In this document: piece by piece, positions 26,136 to 36,500 of the stretch | How positions within the stretch are numbered: the first letter of the stretch is position 1 | How the letters are laid out: each line of letters starts with the position of its first letter | Assembly: GCF_900176535.1 (NCBI RefSeq) | Contig: NZ_FWXT01000001.1 | Coordinates: 1,178,001-1,242,000 of the forward strand | DNA from: Pedobacter africanus | GTDB taxonomy: Bacteria; Bacteroidota; Bacteroidia; Sphingobacteriales; Sphingobacteriaceae | Direction: 5' to 3' | DNA: 64,000 nucleotides | Notes under the pieces: generated by a model | The model's input: only the letters and a program-made list of their open reading frames with translations | Database searches by the model: none | Told to the model about the DNA's origin: nothing | Translations under genes and position numbers: made by a program

Positions 26136-27476
26136 TTAAAATTCTGCAATTACCGGCCTGCCTTCTTCCTCTGCAATGATGTTGAGCACAAGGTAATTCC
26201 AGTTTTGAAATCCTTTATTTAAAATAGGCTCTCCGGATTCCGGTTCATAATATTCATGTAACGCACCGTTTTTAAGGATATCTTTTCCAAACAGTTGTAT
26301 TGTTTTATTAGCCAGTTCAGAAGCTTCGCTTCGGAAACCATACTTTACCAGTCCTCTATACACCAGGTAATTAGAAATTCCCCAAACCGGGCCTAACCAG
26401 TTTGATGGATTGCCGCTGGCCCTTACACTGTACATCTTTTCTAACTTTGAAAGTGTACGTATCCCATAGGGAGCATTAAATGTAAGGTCGTTTTTGTAAT
26501 GTTCTAAAACCATACGTTTGGCCTGCTCTGGACTAGCAATGCCGCTCCACATCGCAAGAAAACCAGGCCATGCCCCAATCCTTTGGATCAGACCATCATA
26601 ACTTCGTGGGAAACCACTATGAATAACCATATCTAATCCCAATACCCGGCTTGGCACCTCTTTAATCGGCATCAAGTTTAAGTCTACCGAATAAAAGAAA
26701 CCATCACGTTCGTCCCAACAATTTTTTTGTACAGCTGCTTTCAGTGCAATCGCATCCTGGTCAAATTCGTTTGCAACCTCTGCCTGATTTAAACATTTTG
26801 CCAGATAAACCATGGAGAGTAGTTCTTTATACATTAAACAGTTTAAGTAAATTGAAGCTGAACTTCCTGGGGGACGAAAAAAAGTACTCGGATCATTATC
26901 TACCCCAATTGCCACATCATTTTGCCAATAGTATAAACCTGTCGCCTTGTTGCGGTGATGCATTTTATAATTGGTCATAAAGGCCTGCATAAAATAAAAT
27001 TTTTCGCGAAGCCATTCTGCGTTCCCATTATCCTGCTTAACGAGAAAAGCCGCATGTTGTGCCAGTACAGGTTTATGCATGTTTTCTTTATATATGTTCT
27101 TAGGTATCTGCGCTCTGGGATTGGCATTCTTCCATATTACAATTGGGATATAGCCATCGGCACCACCATAATCTAAAAAGTTTAAGATGCATCCGCGTTC
27201 ATAGGCCAAGGCTTCCTTTTGTTCTTTTGCATTGCCTTTATCTGTTAATATTTGTCGCAAAGCGATATTGGTCAGCCAGGAATCCCAGTCCCATAAATCG
27301 TTGGCATATTGATCACTGCCCGGCGTTATAAAAGGGTATTTGAGCATGCCGCCTGCAGGGCGGAACATGCCTTTATAGTCGCTGTAAAGATTTTTTTTAA
27401 TCAGTTCAGTCAGATTCTGTGCCTTACCAATTTGAGATAGAATTACACAGATAAGAATGGATATTATTGATTTCAT
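26136..27476 (-). CDS. MGH1/GH63-like (alpha/alpha)6-barrel glycoside hydrolase
   Basis: A 446-aa exported protein (signal peptide ending near GKAQ, residue 20). The domain has LWDWDSWLTNIALRQ near 60-75, as in GH63/GH37-like enzymes, YIPIVIWKN, FFRPPGSSASIYLN, LGLDMVIHSGFP, and the C-terminal NPSNWLGPVWGISNYLVYRG and GFQNWNYLVLN. These fit the MGH1-type barrel shared by trehalases and GH63-like alpha-glycosidases. The exact linkage cut cannot be deduced. It lies between an esterase and a protein of unknown family and would act in the periplasm on imported oligosaccharides. Confidence 0.75.
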   Translation of the reverse strand: MKSIISILICVILSQIGKAQNLTELIKKNLYSDYKGMFRPAGGMLKYPFITPGSDQYANDLWDWDSWLTNIALRQILTDKGNAKEQKEALAYERGCILNFLDYGGADGYIPIVIWKNANPRAQIPKNIYKENMHKPVLAQHAAFLVKQDNGNAEWLREKFYFMQAFMTNYKMHHRNKATGLYYWQNDVAIGVDNDPSTFFRPPGSSASIYLNCLMYKELLSMVYLAKCLNQAEVANEFDQDAIALKAAVQKNCWDERDGFFYSVDLNLMPIKEVPSRVLGLDMVIHSGFPRSYDGLIQRIGAWPGFLAMWSGIASPEQAKRMVLEHYKNDLTFNAPYGIRTLSKLEKMYSVRASGNPSNWLGPVWGISNYLVYRGLVKYGFRSEASELANKTIQLFGKDILKNGALHEYYEPESGEPILNKGFQNWNYLVLNIIAEEEGRPVIAEF

Positions 27477-27501
27477 AATTATGGTTTTATAGCATAGGAA
27501 A

Positions 27502-28458
27502 TTATTTTAGGATTGCAGTAAGGCTTAGATTTTTAAACTGTATTCCGCAATCAAATGTACCCGGGACTTCCCAACCGAAATTCATGCTTCCAATACCCAG
27601 ATCGCTTAATTGTGTCCCTTTTAAAAAACCTCTTTCCTGTGCTTTCTTAAAAGCGTCAAGAAGCAAAGGGTAAATGTCTTTTTTTATGATTACCCATTGC
27701 TTATCTTGTAAAGAACCTGTAAATAAGTCTTTTGCAGCAACATTCAGTATAAATTTTTTCGTTGCATCAGCTTTCCCTAAATCCTGCTCTGCGTATTCTT
27801 TAATATCACGATAGCGATAGTCGTACAGCGGTAAACCAAACCAGAAAAAGTCTCCATAACTAGCAGATTTTTCATTAATATTTTGAACAGCTAAATAAAA
27901 GGATACTTGTGAGGTATGTAGTTTAGGGTTTAAAGTACTACCCATTTTGTTCTCATCATACATCAAGAGCGCATCGATGTTATACAGCAGGTTTTGAATT
28001 TCATTTAAGCGTACCTTGCTTTTAACCTCCTGGGCAAGTAATAGGTGAGGCCAATCCTGATTATCCTTTCTGGGCGAAGGGTATTCATTAGATCCGTTGA
28101 TTTCCATACTTACCAAAACGGTCTTGTCCTTTGCTTCAAAAGAAATGCGCTTGCCTAGATTTTCATAGGATGTCTTTCCTGACACAACTTTGGGTTTAAC
28201 ATCAATCAGGTTAAAATTGCTTCCCCACTGGGCCAATGTCCAACTGGGTTCGGCACCCGTTTTCCCAAATGGATACAATTGGGAGATAGGGCTGGCATTG
28301 GCAGAGTTTGTACCTAGTAAATGGATGCCATTGGTGAAATTCTTGTCGGTTATTACCTCGAGTTTTTGAACCTTGAGATTGTGTTTATGCTGTTGGGAAA
28401 AAGCCATGCAGAAGCTATATGAAAGCATGGGTATTAATAATAATGTCTTGAGTTTCAT
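27502..28458 (-). CDS. Exported protein of unknown family, paralogue of the 30898-31926 gene (paralogue A)
   Basis: A 318-aa secreted protein with a Sec signal (MKLKTLLLIPMLSYSFCMAF, cleavage near FSQQ) and no lipobox, so probably periplasmic. It shares a pattern along its length with the gene two places upstream: TDKNFTNGIHLLG, WTLAQWGSNFN, VSMEINGSNEY, FYLAVQNIN, FWFGLPLYDYRY, AAKDLFTGSLQDKQW, DIYPLLLDAF and a C-terminal DCGIQFKNLSL. The strand-rich, aromatic pattern suggests a jelly-roll fold, as in carbohydrate-binding or hydrolytic domains. Acidic residues in NGSNEYP and DYRYRD could be functional. No family is recognised. Confidence 0.75.
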   Translation of the reverse strand: MKLKTLLLIPMLSYSFCMAFSQQHKHNLKVQKLEVITDKNFTNGIHLLGTNSANASPISQLYPFGKTGAEPSWTLAQWGSNFNLIDVKPKVVSGKTSYENLGKRISFEAKDKTVLVSMEINGSNEYPSPRKDNQDWPHLLLAQEVKSKVRLNEIQNLLYNIDALLMYDENKMGSTLNPKLHTSQVSFYLAVQNINEKSASYGDFFWFGLPLYDYRYRDIKEYAEQDLGKADATKKFILNVAAKDLFTGSLQDKQWVIIKKDIYPLLLDAFKKAQERGFLKGTQLSDLGIGSMNFGWEVPGTFDCGIQFKNLSLTAILK

Positions 28459-28473
28459 TGTTGTTTTTGTAAA

Positions 28474-30894
28474 TTAATTGATATCTGTATCCGGTTGTAA
28501 AACATGTATTTGTTTGCCTGCATGAAGTTGTACAGTTTTACCTTTCCATGTCAGGGTTCCCGTAAGTTGACCGGGCAAACTAATATTGGCATACAGACCA
28601 TCTTTACCCCTTTTTTTGAAGCTGACTATAATGTCGCCATTTGGATGTGGAACTTTTCCCTCAACGAAATTTAAGGCACCCAGATGAGGTGTTATCTTTA
28701 CGGTTTTGAAGCCCTGACTTCCTGGCTTAATGCCGCAAACAAGGGCCAGAAAATCGTAATTGGGACTTGCGCTCCAGGCATGACAATCAGACCTGGTTGG
28801 CTCGGGTGTTTCGGCAAATGTGGTTAAGCCCAGGTCTATCATGCGCTGCCAGGGCTTCAGTTGCAAAAGGTAATCATCTCCAAATCCGGCCCTATCCATC
28901 GCACGGAACAGGTAAAATTTATAGTACAAGGTACATTCAGTCAATTCTTTATGATGTAGGATCTTGATCATTACCTGCTTTTCTTCTGTTGCATGGAACA
29001 TACCCGTGAGCATGGCCATGATATTAGCATGTTGACTATAACTATTTTGCTCGGGAGAATCGGCCAATAACCTTTTTTGTATGTTCCAGCACAATTGTTT
29101 GGTCTTTTCCAATAACAGCTCACTTTGCCTGATGTAAATTTTTGCCTGATCATCAAAACCATTTTGATCAAAAAGTTCTGCGGCAAGCCGTAGGGCATAT
29201 ACATATTGCAAGGTTAAAATCGCAGAATTTCCTTTTTGAATTCCCTTCGGGCTTCCACCTAGTGGATGTTGATTATCCCAAGGCTGGAAAGACCAATCTA
29301 TGAAGTTCCACCAATCTGATGGCCCAAGCATTCCATTCTGATCAACTTGCACTTCATACCAGGATAGTACATTCCGGATGCCATTGAATTGTTGCTTTAC
29401 AAAATTCACATCGTTTCGGTGCATCCAGTAATCGTGTACCATAGCTATCCAGTACAAAGAGAAGGGCGGTATAATTTGGGCTTGATAAGCAGGATAACGA
29501 CTTTGAGTTAAGCCATTGGGAAGCATAGATTGCTGAAATTGACTTATTGCATTGCGCATCAGGCGATCATCACCAGATACATACAATGATATGAGCGATT
29601 GAATCCTGGTGTCACCAATATATTGCAGCTGCTCATAATATGGACAATCAAAATAGGTTTCTCCTGCGCATAAACGTGCAGTACGCCATCCAGTATCCCA
29701 TATCTTCTGCAGGCGCTGGTCACTGCTTTTAAAAGAGGCATTTTCCTGGAAAGGATAGGCCGTAAAGTACGCATACAAATCGTTCAGCACCAAGGCTTCC
29801 CCTTTCGTTTTTATACTGAGCTCCATATACCTAAAAGTCCTAAACCAAAGCGTTTTTAAATGAATGTCTGATCCCCCATCGAGTATAAAACTATCCAGAT
29901 AATCACTATTAACAGTTTTTCCGGTAATGTCATTTCTGTTTCCCTTCGTACCGTTCCCATCTTCAAGGGCTTCGGCATATCCTAAGGTAATTGTGGCACC
30001 TTTGCCTCCAGAAACGACTAGTTCCGGATATGCGGTAGTCAAAAAGGCCTGGTCTACCAAAATTTTGACCTGTTGGTTTGCCGGAATATAAACAGGAGAC
30101 TGTCCCTTTAGAAATTGTGGCCTGGCGGTAATGTTTTCTGCCTTCCGGATACTTGATAGCCGTTGTAATTTGTGTTCCATGAACGGAATTGTATTAGGCA
30201 CCAACATCCATTCCCAGTCACCAAATTTACCATAAGGAATTCCTTGTCCCAGCAATTTAGGCTTCAACCAATGCGAATCGTTGTAACCTGGATGCTCCCA
30301 TCCATTCGGGTAAAGTGCCATATGAAGTACTTCCCCCTGACCAACGACTGTGCGTAACGGTTTCTTTTTAGGTCTGACATAAGCCTCATTTTTGAATATG
30401 AGCCAGCTGCTATTGGTATTGATTTGCATTTCCTTAGCCGTATTGCCCTGCACAATGAAAGCCGTTTTGTTGCTCATTTGTGCCAGGGGCGCATACTCAG
30501 CAAAATTCCAAACCACTGCTGCAAGCGTGTTTTTCCCTTCAATAAGATAAGGGGCAATATCGATAGTATCGAATTTCCAATGGTTAGGATCGGATCTCGC
30601 GGGACCTGCGCATACTTCTGCCCCATTGACATATAACCGGTACCGATTGTCGCCCGAAACGTGAATGACAAAACTTTCCGGGAGGTTTTTCAGATCAAAG
30701 GACTTTCTAAAATGAAATATCCCATAATCTTTCAATGATATGTCCGGGTAGCTGATCCATTCTGCCTGCCATTTGCTGTTTAATATTGCCGGGTTAATGC
30801 TTCCATTAACCTGGCACTTTAAACATATTGAATTAAATGAGAGTGTACAGAAGAAAATCAGGACGAATAATGAAGTTTTCCTGCTGATATTCAT
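28474..30894 (-). CDS. GH78-type alpha-L-rhamnosidase
   Basis: An 806-aa exported glycosidase. A signal peptide is followed by an N-terminal beta domain (about 40-160, WQAEWISYPD, FHFRKSFDL, YVNGAEVCAGPARSDPNHW), a second beta domain and the (alpha/alpha)6 catalytic barrel (about 390-720). The catalytic stretch is DCPYYEQLQYIGD, with Asp416, Glu421 and Asp428 at the same spacing as the D-E-D triad of GH78 (DCPxRxExxGWxGD), although the usual RDERLGW is replaced. A later TTFAETPEPTRSDCHAWSASP carries the second essential Glu, and a beta C-terminus (VKITPHLG) follows. It would release terminal L-rhamnose in the periplasm. It lies 3 bp from the next gene. Confidence 0.88.
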   Translation of the reverse strand: MNISRKTSLFVLIFFCTLSFNSICLKCQVNGSINPAILNSKWQAEWISYPDISLKDYGIFHFRKSFDLKNLPESFVIHVSGDNRYRLYVNGAEVCAGPARSDPNHWKFDTIDIAPYLIEGKNTLAAVVWNFAEYAPLAQMSNKTAFIVQGNTAKEMQINTNSSWLIFKNEAYVRPKKKPLRTVVGQGEVLHMALYPNGWEHPGYNDSHWLKPKLLGQGIPYGKFGDWEWMLVPNTIPFMEHKLQRLSSIRKAENITARPQFLKGQSPVYIPANQQVKILVDQAFLTTAYPELVVSGGKGATITLGYAEALEDGNGTKGNRNDITGKTVNSDYLDSFILDGGSDIHLKTLWFRTFRYMELSIKTKGEALVLNDLYAYFTAYPFQENASFKSSDQRLQKIWDTGWRTARLCAGETYFDCPYYEQLQYIGDTRIQSLISLYVSGDDRLMRNAISQFQQSMLPNGLTQSRYPAYQAQIIPPFSLYWIAMVHDYWMHRNDVNFVKQQFNGIRNVLSWYEVQVDQNGMLGPSDWWNFIDWSFQPWDNQHPLGGSPKGIQKGNSAILTLQYVYALRLAAELFDQNGFDDQAKIYIRQSELLLEKTKQLCWNIQKRLLADSPEQNSYSQHANIMAMLTGMFHATEEKQVMIKILHHKELTECTLYYKFYLFRAMDRAGFGDDYLLQLKPWQRMIDLGLTTFAETPEPTRSDCHAWSASPNYDFLALVCGIKPGSQGFKTVKITPHLGALNFVEGKVPHPNGDIIVSFKKRGKDGLYANISLPGQLTGTLTWKGKTVQLHAGKQIHVLQPDTDIN

Positions 30895-30897
30895 TTG

Positions 30898-31926
30898 TTA
30901 ATTGGCTATTAAACTTAAATTCTTCACCTGCATCGTTAGTATGTTCAAACCAGGGCATTCAATACCCATGGTAAACAAAGAAATTTTATAATCGCTGTAA
31001 TTTTGTGATTCTGTAAGTATACCCCTGCTCCATGCCTCAGTTAATCCATTTTTAATCAATGGAAGTAGATCGCCATTGATGTTTTTCCATTGGCCAACGG
31101 TGAGCCCTGTAGAACTGAATGGGGTAATTCCAACATCATAAATCAATTTTCCTGTAAATAAATCCGTGGAAATAGACTGTGCCGGAACCGCGTAACGGTC
31201 ATCATATAGCATCACCAGGAAATACATTGATTTTCCATAACCTGGGTTCGCCGGGTTTAGGTTTTGGATCAAAAAAGTACAGCTAAATTGAACCGCATGT
31301 ATGGCTGAATCATACCCCGTGCTTTGGTTACGCGCATGGTACAGCAATTTGGCATCTATATTGAACTGTACATTACTGAGGCTTCCCAAAAATGGAGTGC
31401 TGCTGCCGAGCCATCCATCTGGATCCGCGATTTTTAAATCGGCCAGCATGGCGGGAAAAGGATCTGTTGCGCCCCTGTAAATGTTATTGAATTCGTGTTG
31501 TCCATTTATGGCAAAAATCAGGCTGCCGTCAGTAGAAGTTGTGGGGCCGATTGTGACTGCCTTATCCGGATTTGCAAATTGCTTAGATCCGGAGGCTAAT
31601 GTATTCGGACTCGCGCCATAAATACTCGACTGACTATACCATTGGGCTAAATTCCAGATTGGACTTCCATTAGCGGTCGTGTACTGCAGCCCCCCCTGAA
31701 TGGCGCCCGTTCCCGGATGCAATACATTAAAACCTTTCTGAAAATTCTGATCAGTTAACAATTGAAGCGGAGCAATTAAAGTATTGGGTTGATTGAGCCC
31801 TGATTGCCTTGTAGCAATTTTAATATTGTTTTCAGGTTCCGGATTCTGCTGTTTGCAGCTCATTAAACTAAAAAACATGGTCAATAAAAGCATAGCAAGG
31901 CTATTTACTCTGTTTAAAAGTATCAT
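30898..31926 (-). CDS. Lipoprotein of unknown family, paralogue of the 27502-28458 gene (paralogue B)
   Basis: A 342-aa protein with lipobox SLMSC (Cys24) followed by KQQNPEPENN, so probably a surface lipoprotein. It aligns by eye with paralogue A: LTDQNFQKGFNVLHPG, WNLAQWYSQS, FAINGQHEFN, SCTFLIQNLN, YFLVMLYDDRY, STDLFTGKLIYD, VGQWKNINGDLLPLIKNGL, GIECPGLNILTMQVKNLSL. It follows SusD by 35 bp, the place where surface glycan-binding proteins (SusE/SusF) usually sit. A binding role is therefore likely for this copy, while the shared fold might also be enzymatic. No family is recognised. Confidence 0.75.
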   Translation of the reverse strand: MILLNRVNSLAMLLLTMFFSLMSCKQQNPEPENNIKIATRQSGLNQPNTLIAPLQLLTDQNFQKGFNVLHPGTGAIQGGLQYTTANGSPIWNLAQWYSQSSIYGASPNTLASGSKQFANPDKAVTIGPTTSTDGSLIFAINGQHEFNNIYRGATDPFPAMLADLKIADPDGWLGSSTPFLGSLSNVQFNIDAKLLYHARNQSTGYDSAIHAVQFSCTFLIQNLNPANPGYGKSMYFLVMLYDDRYAVPAQSISTDLFTGKLIYDVGITPFSSTGLTVGQWKNINGDLLPLIKNGLTEAWSRGILTESQNYSDYKISLFTMGIECPGLNILTMQVKNLSLIAN

Positions 31927-31961
31927 AGTTTTAGGTTTAAAAGGTGAATGGATTTCTACAA

Positions 31962-33581
31962 TTAGTATTTTGGGTTTTGATCTATAGGGCTCAGCTCTAT
32001 CTCTGTTTTCGGAATTGGAAACCAGATTTTATAAGGCTTCACATTACTCTTCAATAATGGCACAATCCGGTTCCAACTACCCAGATAGTCCGTTAAGGAA
32101 TTGATGGCCGACTCGTACTTTCCAAAACGGATCAAATCAATCCTCCTCCAGCCTTCAAAACACAATTCCCTGGAACGCTCATCTAGTAATTCATCTATAA
32201 AATTTGCTTTTAAATACGCCGTAGTTAATACATCAATAGCCGTTGGATTGGAACGATAACGAACCTCTTTCAAACGACTTCTTGCTCCAGCCTCGTCACC
32301 AGTGTAATATTTGGCCTCTGCATTTAACAACAAGATATCAGCAAATCGCAACAGTGGTACATCAGCATCAGACCAGGCGGTACCATTGGAAATGGACTTG
32401 CTGATCGGATCGCGGTAGCGGAATTTACCTACGCAGTAGTTTCCATTTAAAGGGTCGGTACAAGGCAAGGGTATGAAATAGTTTATTCCTTCAATATTTT
32501 CTTTTTGTCCCTGTGGATCAACATATAAGGTCAAGTTGTTTTTTCTGCGCTCATCAGCATTGTTATATTTAAAAAACAGCTCACCTGTAGGTCTAAACCA
32601 GCCGTAACCACCACCGGCAACTGAGCTACCAATAGGTATTTGCCAAAACAGCCATAAGTTGTAATTGCCATTGGCCGAATTGGTTTTTGATTGAATACTG
32701 AACAAGGATTCCTCTGCCAATTGGGATTTGGTCGTTTCTCTAAAAAGATAACTGTAGTTTTTTGTTAATTCATAACCGCTTTCAGCAATGATCTCATCCG
32801 TAATTGACTTGGCATTGGCATACATTTCTGTTTTGTTTACCCAATCAAAGCTGTTTAAGGGATAATTCAGTGATTTACCAACAGCATTTTCATTGCAGCT
32901 ACCCAAATACGTATAGACTTTCGCCAGATAGCCTGCTGCCGACCATTTGTTCGCTCTTCCTTCAATACCCGCACGGTTAGGAAGATTTTGATAAGCATTG
33001 TTAAAATCGGCTAGAATCAGTTGATATACACTTTCCAGTTTACTACGCTGTGCTTTTGGATCTTGCTGTGATGCCTCATATACAGGTACACCGCCATAAA
33101 ACGTCGCCAGATAAAAATAGAGCAAGCCTCTTAAAAACCGGGCTTCTCCAATAATCTCTTGTCGTCGGGGCGAAGGGACATTGGCTTTTTCTATGTTTTC
33201 CAATAAATAATTGCAGCGGTTAATGCCCGCGAACAAGAAGAACCAGTTGTTCCTGATGGTTTCATTCTGACTACTTACCTCTGCAGTCCCAAACGGTGCA
33301 TAATTGGGGTCCGTAAATCCATCCTGAGTAACCAGTTCATCAGTCCCGGCATTCAGCATGATGGGCATTTTAACAGTAAAAGACTCCCCAAAACCGGTAC
33401 CTTGTACATTGGTAGCGTTCAAAATACTATAGCATCCCGTAAGTCCGATTTCAGCATCTTGCGGTGTTTTGTATAAATTTTCTACAGTATTGAAAGAGTA
33501 AGGCTCGGTATCTAAATAATCTTTGCAGCCACTGCTCAGTATAGTGATACCTATGATTGCAATATATATGTGTCTTTTCAT
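31962..33581 (-). CDS. RagB/SusD family nutrient uptake lipoprotein
   Basis: A 539-aa surface lipoprotein: lipobox TILSSGC (Cys19), mature start KDYLDTEPYSFNTVENLYKT, then GCYSILNA and RNNWFFLFAGINRCNYLLENI. TPR-like helices include EARFLRGLLYFYLATFYGGVP. The C-terminal DVPLLRFADILLLNAEAKY and LDERSRELCFEGWRRIDLIRFGKY are standard. It forms the glycan-capturing lid of the SusC encoded 10 bp upstream, in the locus with GH78 and esterase. Confidence 0.95.
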   Translation of the reverse strand: MKRHIYIAIIGITILSSGCKDYLDTEPYSFNTVENLYKTPQDAEIGLTGCYSILNATNVQGTGFGESFTVKMPIMLNAGTDELVTQDGFTDPNYAPFGTAEVSSQNETIRNNWFFLFAGINRCNYLLENIEKANVPSPRRQEIIGEARFLRGLLYFYLATFYGGVPVYEASQQDPKAQRSKLESVYQLILADFNNAYQNLPNRAGIEGRANKWSAAGYLAKVYTYLGSCNENAVGKSLNYPLNSFDWVNKTEMYANAKSITDEIIAESGYELTKNYSYLFRETTKSQLAEESLFSIQSKTNSANGNYNLWLFWQIPIGSSVAGGGYGWFRPTGELFFKYNNADERRKNNLTLYVDPQGQKENIEGINYFIPLPCTDPLNGNYCVGKFRYRDPISKSISNGTAWSDADVPLLRFADILLLNAEAKYYTGDEAGARSRLKEVRYRSNPTAIDVLTTAYLKANFIDELLDERSRELCFEGWRRIDLIRFGKYESAINSLTDYLGSWNRIVPLLKSNVKPYKIWFPIPKTEIELSPIDQNPKY

Positions 33582-33591
33582 GTCTTAATAA

Positions 33592-36500
33592 TTAAAATCC
33601 AACGTTTAATCCAATTGTATACACCCTGGCACGAGGATAAGATATCCTGTCAAAACCGGCCAACAAGGCATTTTCAGATTGTATTTCAGGGTCATAACCT
33701 GTGTATTTGGTCCAGGTGTGTAGATTTGAGCCGTTTACATATATCCTTGCACTGCCGACGCCAATTTTTTTCATCAGGTCGTCTGAGAAGCGGTAGCCTA
33801 TAGAAACATTTTTCAACCTGAGGTAAGAAGCATCTTCAACAAAATAACTGGATGTTAGCGTTGCTGTTTTATTTAGGTCACCAAAGTCCCCATAAGTATT
33901 GCTTGGGCGCTCGGTCGTCCAGCGATTGTAGAAGAAATCTTTATTGATGTTCATCCAGGTACTAGAAACACCACCTTCAAGTCTGTATTTCGATTCATTG
34001 AAGATCTGGTTGCCGTAAGCGCCTTCCAGAAAAATATTAACATCAAAGTTCTTGTAGCGGATGGTATTGTTTAGTCCACCAAAAAATTTAGGTGTACTTC
34101 TACTAATGGTGGTTCTGTCATTGTCCAGATCGACAATGCCATCGCCATTTAAATCTTTAAATTTGGAGGATCCAGGTCTGACATTTACGCCTGTAACCTG
34201 TACCACACCAGATTTCGGCACGTAGAAGCGCTTGTCGTGTGGAATCATTGGGTCACTATCGTTATCCCAGGTGAAATCACTGATCTGATAAACTCCATCA
34301 AAAACATAACCATAAGCGGTGCCAATTGGCTGTCCAACAGTTACGCGCCCAACGTTGGTAATCCAGCCACCCCCCATCGTAACAGGAATATAGCCAATAT
34401 TTCCAATGTCCTTCACTTCGTTCCTGTTGCTACTGATGTTAAAAGATGTTTCCCAATTGAAATCCTTAGATTTGATATTTTTAGTATTGATTTGGAATTC
34501 TATTCCTTTATTGTCTACACGGCCAACATTCTGCCATTGCTGGTTATAACCCGTTCTGCCAGGCACATAAACAGGTAAGAGCATATTTTTAGTTTGTTTA
34601 CTGTAGATATCCAGAGTAAGCTCAATCCTGTTGTTAAACAAACCCAGGTCTATTCCGGCATTGTATTGAATGGTGGTTTCCCATTTTAGATCAGGATTTG
34701 CGCTTGAAGCAGGCGCCTGGCCCAGCTCACCATTGTAAAAGGCATTCTCAAGTCTAGCTAGGTACCTATAAGATTCTATACGCTCGTTTCCTGTCTCTCC
34801 ATAGCTTAAACGCAACTTAAGGTTACTGATCTGTTTGCTATTTTTCAGGAAGGGCTCTTCTGAAATTAACCAACCATAAGCAAAAGAAGGGAAGTAGCCG
34901 AACCGTTTTCCTTTTCCAAATTTATCCGAACCATCTGCTCTGAAAGTGCCTGTGAATAGGTGTTTGGTAAGTAAGGTATAATTCACTCTTCCAAAATAGG
35001 ACAACCTCCTGTTTACATCTTTGTAAGAGGCAGACCCCTTGGCAATAGTTCCCTTAGCGATGTCATCTATACCAGTAGATTCATCGGAAAAATTAGATTT
35101 TTGTACAGAGAAATACTCATAGGTATACTGACTGATCTCTGTAGCGATCATGGCATTAAGGTAATGATTTTTGTTAAACCATTTCTCGTAAGTTAATTGG
35201 TTGGTATTAAATATAGAAGCCGCTTTTTGATCCTGGATAATGCCTAGTCCGTTGTCACCTACGCCCCAGCTTGTTTTTTTACCGTAAAACTCCTTGGTTT
35301 TTGAATTGGTCAGAATTCCACCACCGGAAATGTTCAGTGTTAATCCCGGAATAAATTTGTAATTCAGATAGCCACTAATGTTATTTTGTACGGTAGCTGC
35401 AGATTTATAAGCATCGTCAATCATGGTTAGCGGAGAGATGTAGGCGCCAGCCCTGTCCCAGAGTGGATCGTAAAATTCTATGGGTTTGGAAATGACAAGG
35501 TTTTGGACAATACCGTTGAATAGCCCGTCACCACCACCGCTTTGACTGGCTCCATCTTGCCCGGTTTGTGATAAACTGATGTTTAAGCCAATTTTGAGTT
35601 TAGTATTGAAATCCTGATCGACCTTTAATCTGGCTGAATATCTTTTAAAGTCGTTGTTTCTGACAATCGCGCCCTGATCAAGATAACCAATGCCACCGGC
35701 ATAGGAGGTATTATCTTTTTTGACACTAAAAGAAACATTGTGATTTTGCGAAACACCAGTTTGCAAAGTTTCGTCTTGCCAATCGTGTTTTTCCAGCTCG
35801 CTTAAGTCCACTGGTTCATCAAGCTCATTGTACAATCCATCTTTATTGGTGTCTTTATAAAATAAAATGGTATTCGGGCTAACAATGCGGCGATAATCCA
35901 GATATTCATCCGGGCTAAGCACCCCTAGTTTTTTTGTAGCATTAGAGAAGCTCATGTATCCATCATAGTCAATTTTCGGGGCACCCAATTTTCCGGTTTT
36001 TGTAGTAATGATCACAACACCATTGGCACCTCTTGATCCATAAATGGCGGTAGAAGACGCATCTTTAAGCACATCTACAGATTCTATGTCGTTTGGATTC
36101 AGGCTGGACAGCGGATTCGCAGATGTTTTATTACCTATACTTGCCGTACCCACCTCGTTGGCATTGGCATCATAAGGAACTCCGTCAATCACAAACAGGG
36201 GGCTGGTGCTACCATAAATGGTGTTTGCACCGCGTATGGAAATATTCATTGCCGCACCAGGCTCGCCAGAGCTGGAAGTGATTTGTATGCCTGCCATTTT
36301 ACCCTGTATCGCTTCCTGGAAAGAAGTTACTTTACTTTTAGAAATTTCATCGGCTTTAATGCTGGAAACAGAACCGGTCAGGTCTTTTTTATTTACAGTC
36401 CCATAACCAATTACCACCAGATCGTCCAATGATTTTACCTCTTCCATTAAAATCACATCTATTACTTTCTGGCTACCAACTAATAGTTCTTTTACATTAT

